Shown here piece by piece: positions 58,579 to 64,000 of a stretch of 64,000 bases of DNA. Source of the stretch: Cryptomeria japonica. Taxonomy: Eukaryota; Streptophyta; Pinopsida; Cupressales; Cupressaceae. The stretch lies in the NCBI RefSeq assembly GCF_030272615.1, contig NC_081413.1, positions 716,057,867 through 716,121,866 on the forward strand. The letters are read 5' to 3'. Each line of letters starts with the position of its first letter. Positions within the stretch are counted from its first letter, which is position 1. Below the pieces are notes generated by a model, which made no database searches, was not told the DNA's origin, and was given only the letters and a program-made list of their open reading frames with translations. Position numbers and translations under genes: made by a program.

Positions 58579-61434
58579 ATGGCATTGGTTCATAGATTTG
58601 ATCGCGTTCGCCGATTTCAGAGGCCAGCCGATGCAGGAGAGCCAGTGAGTACCTCAAAACCTCCTTGTACTTTGTCACATTAATTGTTGTCATAAATTCA
58701 TGCTAGGTAGTGCAATAAATGTGCTTTAGGTATGTCTATAAAATTTCAAAAATGTGTAGGCGCATCTGCATTGGTGCCAGGTGCGTCTAAGTTGGCTAGG
58801 CGCGTCTATGTTGGTGTCAGGCGCGTCTATGCTGGGAAAAGTGTCTATGTCAGATGTGAGCATGTTTGCATTATGCAGGCGTGTTTGTGCAGAGAAGAGG
58901 CATGTTTGTGTATTGCAGGCACGTCTATGCAGAGAAGAGGCACGTTTGTGTATTGCAAGTGCGTCTGTGCAGAGAAGGCGTGTTTGTGCAGTCTGTAAGC
59001 ACATTTATGTCATGAAGGCGCATTTATGTCTTCAAGGTCAAATCGGCAGTTCTGTGATGAACATACGTTGTCGATTGGATAAGCTACTGAGAGGATACAA
59101 CCAAGTAGGTCCTCTAGAGAAGACTAGGATTGACAATTCTATGATAGAACATACGTTGCCAATTAGGAAACTATTCAAGAGGATACACTCAAGCAGAGGC
59201 CCTAGGATAGGATAGATCAAGGCACTTTGTGATGAATAGTGAGTACCAAAACATAGTACTTTGTGATGAACAGGGAGTACCAATAGGAGCAGCACTTTGT
59301 GATGAATAGGGAGTGCAAATATGAGCAACACTTTGTGATGAACAGGGAGTACCACTAGGATAGAAGCAACACTTTGTGATGAACAGTGAGTGTCACTATG
59401 ATAGATAGCAACACTTTGTGATGAACAGTGAGTGTCACTAGGATAGAAGCAACACTTTGTGATGAACAGTAAGTGTCACTTTGACTAACATGATTGCTTT
59501 GCTTGACTGCAGGAGTACTTGCCTATGCTAGAGTCACGAGAGAGATTCCCATCGACGCAAAGATTACGACTAGAGTTGACATTTGAGGATAGGGCTGCCA
59601 TTGAGGTTATGGGTCTATGATACATTATGTATGTGCCTGAGTTTCAGGCAAACATGGGTTTACTGACTGCTTTAGCCAAGAGATGGCATTCTGAGACATG
59701 CACTTTTCATTTGTCGATGGGTGAAATGACAGTCACCTTGGAGGATGTTTACAGGATTCTGAGGATACCGATCGATGGGGAGTTGATACCCTATGATCAA
59801 GATAGAGACAGGGAGCCCCTAAGATGAGTGTTCCAGGATCCAGGACTGGAGATGAGGGCTGGACATGTGGCATGAGAAACGATGACAGTGACAGGACTAG
59901 CACTACCAGCAGTGTTAGGAGGAGTGATCAGTGAGTTCCTGTGTCCAGACAGGGCGACATGAGGGTTGGTTGTGGGTTGGGGAGCACCTTGGAGACACTG
60001 GTTACACAGCATACCAGATATGCCTAGGGACCGTGCATGCTAGCACACTTGTACTATGAGCTTCATTAGTTTGTTTATCATGGATCCATAGGATTGGGCT
60101 ACAGAGTTACATTGCTACCAGTGTGGGCATATGAGCATCTGCCAGTTACCCAACCGATACATTTCAGGGGTACGGGTCATGGATGCAGCTTTGTTCACTT
60201 GTACGATATGATTACATCACAGCCACGGATTGGCAGGTTGGAGCATTGGTGTCAAGTCCTGGATGAGATAGACACTATGATATGGAGGTTGTACCATGAG
60301 TGCAAGCAATGGGAGGATGACGTAGTGGATCTACCCTATACCTTCCAGAGCAGATATTTGATTGGGTGGACACCCTATGTATTGGAGAGACAGCTGGTTG
60401 ACAGGGTATGCAGGCAGTTTGGCAAGATCCAGCGGTTGCCACGAGGTTCTGGTATATATGTGCGGACAGTGCGAGAATAGGCACACTTTGGGCCACTATT
60501 GTCATATGATCAAGTTGTGATGTAGCTGGTAGACATGGTGCCCATGCCATGGGATATGTGGCCAAAAATTGAGGATGCGGGTATGGATGCAGAGTACACT
60601 GCATATTGGGTTGAGCATCCCTTTCCATGACTGACAGATCTAGGAGAGCTGATAGATGGAGATGGTGGAGGGGATGAGGATGATGATGGAGATGGTGGGG
60701 GGAGAGGCTGACGGAGGAGGCAGGGTGTTGTTAGAGAGAGGAGAGTGGCTCCACGGAGAGAGGGTGGGGAGGAGAGATAGGCTCGGGTGGTGAGGGGCCG
60801 AGGTGGATTGCCACTATAGGTGCCAGCACCACAAGGTCCTAGACAGGTAGAGGGATAGGGACAAAGGTAGGTACAAGTATAGGCATAGGAACAGGCACAA
60901 GCATAGCCACCGATACAGGGGGAGCCACAAGCACAGGCACAGGGGGCCGAGGAGGAGGAAGATGAGCTATTTGAGCTGAGGGAGATCTGCCAAGCATAGG
61001 TAGATGAGATCTAGGACCTGGAGAGGGAGACAGCTAGGCTCAGGAGACAGCTAAGGGATACAGAGTGAGAGTGGGATCAGGCTATCCAACGCTATGCTCA
61101 GGCTGAGACAACACTGAGGGATGGGAGACAGGCGGCAAAGGACACAGGGGTTGGATATGCCTATATTCTACAGGCAGGGGATGAGATAGGGTATTGGAGA
61201 GACCTATACTACGGGGTAGTGCCACCAGAGCAGCGGGTGACGAGCTTCCACAGACCATCATGGACAACAATGGCTACAAGAGGGAGCCAGAGGAGACAGG
61301 TGTCCAGTGGTGGGGTTATGGGTCCTCCACCACCACTAGATAGAGGGGGCAGGAGAGATGATCCTGGAGCAGGTCCTTCTAGGGCTCAGACCCCATTGAG
61401 GCCTAGCGGCTCTGAGGGAGGGAGTTCATCATAG
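58579..61434 (+). pseudogene. Plant mobile domain (PMD) protein gene, antisense in gypsy-2
   Basis: Exon 1 is 58579-58644 (22 codons, MALVHRFDRVRRF). Intron 1 is 58645-59512, with a GTGAGT donor and a CTGCAG acceptor. Exon 2 is 59513-61434. In exon 2 MYVPEFQANMGLLTALAKRW, CTFHLSMGEMTVTLEDV and ILRIPIDGELI are the PMD (aminotransferase-like, PF10536) signature. Further PMD sequence follows (SRYLIGWTPY), then a Gln/Ala-rich and acidic stretch and a predicted coiled coil (LRRQLRDTE). The Gly/Pro/Ser-rich tail ends at TAG 61432-61434. There are 19 premature stops, all TGA or TAG, and one single-base loss near 60040, so it is dead. Host relatives (MAIN, MAIL1) act in gene silencing and genome stability, and PMD domains are known in plant transposons. 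The role here is inferred cargo. Confidence 0.82.
58750..59490. repeat. Three minisatellites in the PMD intron
   Basis: 58750-59035: about 36-40-bp units around GGC(G/A)CGT(C/T)TATGCAGAGAAGA. 59045-59215: two about 108-bp units sharing GAACATACGTTG(T/C)C(G/A)ATT and GAGGATACA. 59221-59490: seven about 38-bp units with CACTTTGTGATGAACAG.GAGT. Together they fill most of the 868-nt intron. Confidence 0.85.
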
Positions 61435-63115
61435 CCATAGAGGGCTCCCTATGTATCAGTTTTGTACCATTTTGTATTATGATGTAGACACCTTTGGGTG
61501 ATTTTGTAGCCATATGTATTTTGACATCATTGTATCATGACATTTATGATTATATATATGAGATGATTCATCTTTGCGGAAGCTATATGCATGTGTACCT
61601 ATGTGATGAGATGTTTTATATGACTCATGATGTATGTTTCTATGTGGTGCTTATGATATGGATGCAAATATGTACATGATGAAATGCAGTTTTTTTTTTT
61701 TAATGTTTTTAATATGTTATGTAAATGAAAATGTGAATGTATGAAATGCAAATGAATATGATAATGCAAAGAACTATTTACATGATAAAAATGCAAGATT
61801 GCTAACATGTGTTGTGTGCAAGATGTGATGCAATTGTGATATCTATATATATGTATGATATGCTGACATGTGGTAATGCGGGTGAAAACTACATGAAATG
61901 CAAATATTTTTGGCGTGTCATTATACTCAGTCATGTGATAGCAAGCTATACAAACTCAAGAATGATGATGGAGGTCAATCAAGAAATGGGGATGGAAGGT
62001 AGAAGATATGAAAGTGAAAGAGCTTCTTGTGCATTATCATCATTGAGCTTTATTATGGCAAAATAGGTTATGAAAATCGAGGCATATGTTCGACCCAGAA
62101 AGTCATTGTACCTATTTGCATGGAGATAAGACAGTCACAAATAAGGAATGCCCCAGTTCACACTAGACTCACAGTGTCCTCATATCCTTGGACAAGTCAA
62201 AGCATTACTAAGAGACAATCCACAGACAACAAAGAAAAATAGGTGATGATACCCCATCCTTGCCTTTCTAGTCAAAGACATCCTGGAGATAGAATCTCTA
62301 GTCAAAGACATCTTGGAAAAGCTAAAAGACATGTCACCAAAAGATAAAATCAAAATAACACCAACATCCACTGTAGTCCTCAAGTTTAGTGTCTCTTGTC
62401 ACTTGTATAAGTCTTATTTGATTGTGGTCCCAATGTTTACATTCACAAAAAGGATAGATAGCACTGAACCCTATGTTGTCTGAGTCTGTTGAAAGATTTG
62501 ATTTGTTGAAGTCCATTGTTGTTGTTGTGTCCCATCTGAAACTGACCGAATCCATGAAACTGATACTTTATTGTGGAGAAGATGAAACTTTATTATGGAT
62601 TGTGCGTGGATAGACTGAATAAAAGTGGAAGAAACTGTACTCCTCGAAACATGTGATGCTCTCAGTTCCACACCCATCACTAGACGTAGGATTTGCCTTA
62701 GCCACAGATAGGAGCTGATTTATTATGGATAGAAAGGGGTGAAAAGGAAGGATTATTATGAATGGCTAACCAATCTTGGGTAGATCAATAACAAGCCATG
62801 ATGGGAATGGGTAAGTTTATTATGAATGGATAGGTTGTGAGTGTGTGCAAAGTGAAGGATGAAATGGAATCCTGAAGGAGAAAGGAGCAATGTCTCTACA
62901 CATGGCGTCGGTGACCCGGTTTTCACCATGGTACTTGCCCAGGGCACCACCAAAGTGGTTTTCACCATTGGATGAAATGTTTTCTCTTTACTTTTTTTAT
63001 TTTCTTTGATTTTTTTGTTGTCACAAGGTGCCTATTTGCCAGGTTTTCACCAAGTAACGATTTTTTTTGTTTTTATGATTTTTTTTGTATTTTCAAATTG
63101 GGATACTCTGAAGAG
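61435..63115. other. Non-coding region between PMD gene and integrase
   Basis: The 3' end of the plus-strand gene and the 3' untranslated part of the minus-strand element meet here. AT-rich, with GAAATGCAAATG-type repeats (61730-61800) and a T-run at 61690. A GGTTTTCACCA motif recurs at about 62919, 62960 and 63042. No third gene is visible; the short frames are shadows. Confidence 0.6.
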
Positions 63116-64000
63116 CTATGTGTAAAACCTGCGAAGATGCATTTTGTTGGTAGGATCCTCCAAAGGTTCGCCCTCTTTAGTTGAGAGTTGATATGCACCA
63201 AATCCATATGTTGTTGTGATGATGTAAGGACCAAGCCAGTTTGGTTCGAACTTGCCCTTCTTCTCTCTGTCTTGTTGATTTTTAGGATTTTCTCTGAGGA
63301 CCAAGTCACCTACCTCAAATGTGCGAGGCTTGACTTTATGATTGTAGCTATGACTCATTCATTATTGATAAGCCTTGAGATGATTAAAAGCAGTTTGTCT
63401 TCGTTCATCCAATAGTTCAAGTTCTTGTAAGCGAGAGACCTTGTAGTCTTCATCACTGATAATGTTTTGCAAAGAGACTTGTAAAGAGGGTAACTCGACC
63501 TCAATAGGCAAGATAGCTTCAGTGACATAGACAAGTGAATAGGGTGTAGCTCCTATAGGTGTGCGGACACTTGTGCGGTAAGCCCAAAGTGCAGGATTAA
63601 GTTGGATATGCCAATTACGGCCAGCGTCATCGATTGTCTTTTTCAATATTTTAAGGATTGTTTTATTAGATACCTCAGCTTGACCATTACCTTGGGGATA
63701 ATAAGGTGTGGAAAAATGATGGGTAATATGGAAGCGGTCACAAAATTCACGAACATCCTGATTTTTGAAGGGACGCCCGTTATCAGTGATGATGGAAACA
63801 GGAATACCGTATCGACAAATGATATAGTTGAGAATGAATGTAGCAGTTTGTTTTCCAGCGACTTGTGTGAGAGGCATGGCTTCAATCCATTTTGTGAAAT
63901 ACTCTATGGCAATGATGATGAATTTATGACTATTGGAAGATGGAGGGTGAATCTTGCCTATGAGCTCGAGTCCCCACTGACAAAAGGGCCAAGGAGTCGC
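63116..64000 (-). pseudogene. Ty3/gypsy integrase, partial
   Basis: The minus frame is open from the window edge to 63362. Core motifs are AIEYFTKWIEAMPL, ITDNGRPF and YYPQGNGQAEVSNK. The first catalytic Asp is replaced by Glu (the usual D-YFTKW reads EYFTKW); the second Asp and the Glu are present. Then two successive stops (63362-63364 TAA and 63359-63361 TGA) precede MSHSYNHKVKPRTFEVGDLVL and FEPNWLGPYII...LRRFYT, the C-terminal DNA-binding part, ending TAG at 63116. It is broken by the stops and probably by the Asp change. Confidence 0.9.

Larger units (their letters stand above)
57427..64000 (-). mobile_element. Ty3/gypsy retrotransposon with antisense cargo gene (gypsy-2), runs off the window
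   Basis: Minus-strand element inserted in the RNase H of gypsy-1. The 3' LTR is 57427-58223 and the polypurine tract CAAAGAGGGGCAAAA is directly upstream of it (58238-58224). An antisense PMD gene (58579-61434, plus strand) comes next, then about 1.7 kb of non-coding sequence, then integrase (63116 to the window end). RT, protease, gag and the 5' LTR must lie beyond 64000. Confidence 0.85.

Noticed and set aside
58726-59215. Cys-rich repetitive frames on both strands
   Set aside because: They are translations of the intronic minisatellite with no start context or splice support.
60275-60628. Minus-strand frame opposite the PMD gene
   Set aside because: It lies antisense to a recognisable PMD frame and has no domain of its own.

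Overview
The window looks like intergenic plant nuclear DNA, most likely from a gymnosperm with a large genome (a conifer of the yew/cypress side is my best guess, low confidence). It is AT-rich, has no operons, and is dominated by old, nested Ty1/copia and Ty3/gypsy LTR retrotransposons, a LINE remnant, miniature elements, satellites and microsatellites. Only two genes look intact. Both are on the minus strand and have three exons; they are paralogous Golgi-type nucleotide-diphospho-sugar transferases (PF03407/GT77-like) at 13215-15584 and 31683-33459. All their splice sites are GT-AG and all introns are phase 0, giving predicted proteins of 368 and 349 residues with the DxD motif intact.

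Layout. 1-1310: GA and AT microsatellites. 1319-2925: palindromic GTACGC-type repeats, then an LTR-like end. 2940-4290: a decayed L1-type LINE. 4290-6553: decayed coding sequence and a copia-like 3' LTR. 6554-9959: nothing recognised. 9960-15885 and 29784-33795: two copies of one duplicated segment, each with a transferase gene. The first copy alone carries a 284-bp MITE-like insertion and a 1419-bp solo LTR with a 5-bp target duplication. 16940-20416: two 1.5-1.7 kb LTR-like repeats in inverted orientation; a third, direct copy is at 28064-29783. 20417-21905: a copia LTR (minus) next to a copia gag (plus). 21973-24280: 52-bp and 359-bp tandem arrays and a TA tract. 24417-27005 (minus): a ten-exon gene of unknown function, broken by four in-frame stops and one lost splice acceptor but free of frameshifts. 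34127-34389: a TRIM element. 34390-39951: little recognisable beyond a purine-rich tract. 39952-47427: a complete LTR element carrying only gag/protease-like coding sequence. About 48.2-54.28 kb: a decayed copia element (minus). 54.28-57.426 kb: a decayed gypsy element (plus). 57.427 kb to the window end: a second gypsy element (minus) that interrupts the first and carries, between its 3' LTR and its integrase, an antisense two-exon gene for a plant mobile domain (PMD) protein.

How the parts relate. The transferase duplicates share promoter-like sequence, and that sequence also recurs downstream of each gene, so the locus was probably a longer tandem array. The retroelements are inserted into one another. 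The coding sequences show a C-to-T decay pattern: the PMD gene has 19 in-frame stops, all TGA or TAG and none TAA, as expected if CGA and CAG codons lost methylated cytosines in CG and CHG contexts. The most novel objects are the antisense PMD cargo gene, the unrecognised ten-exon gene with palindromic repeats just upstream, and the LTR element whose protease lies before its zinc knuckle and which has no visible reverse transcriptase.
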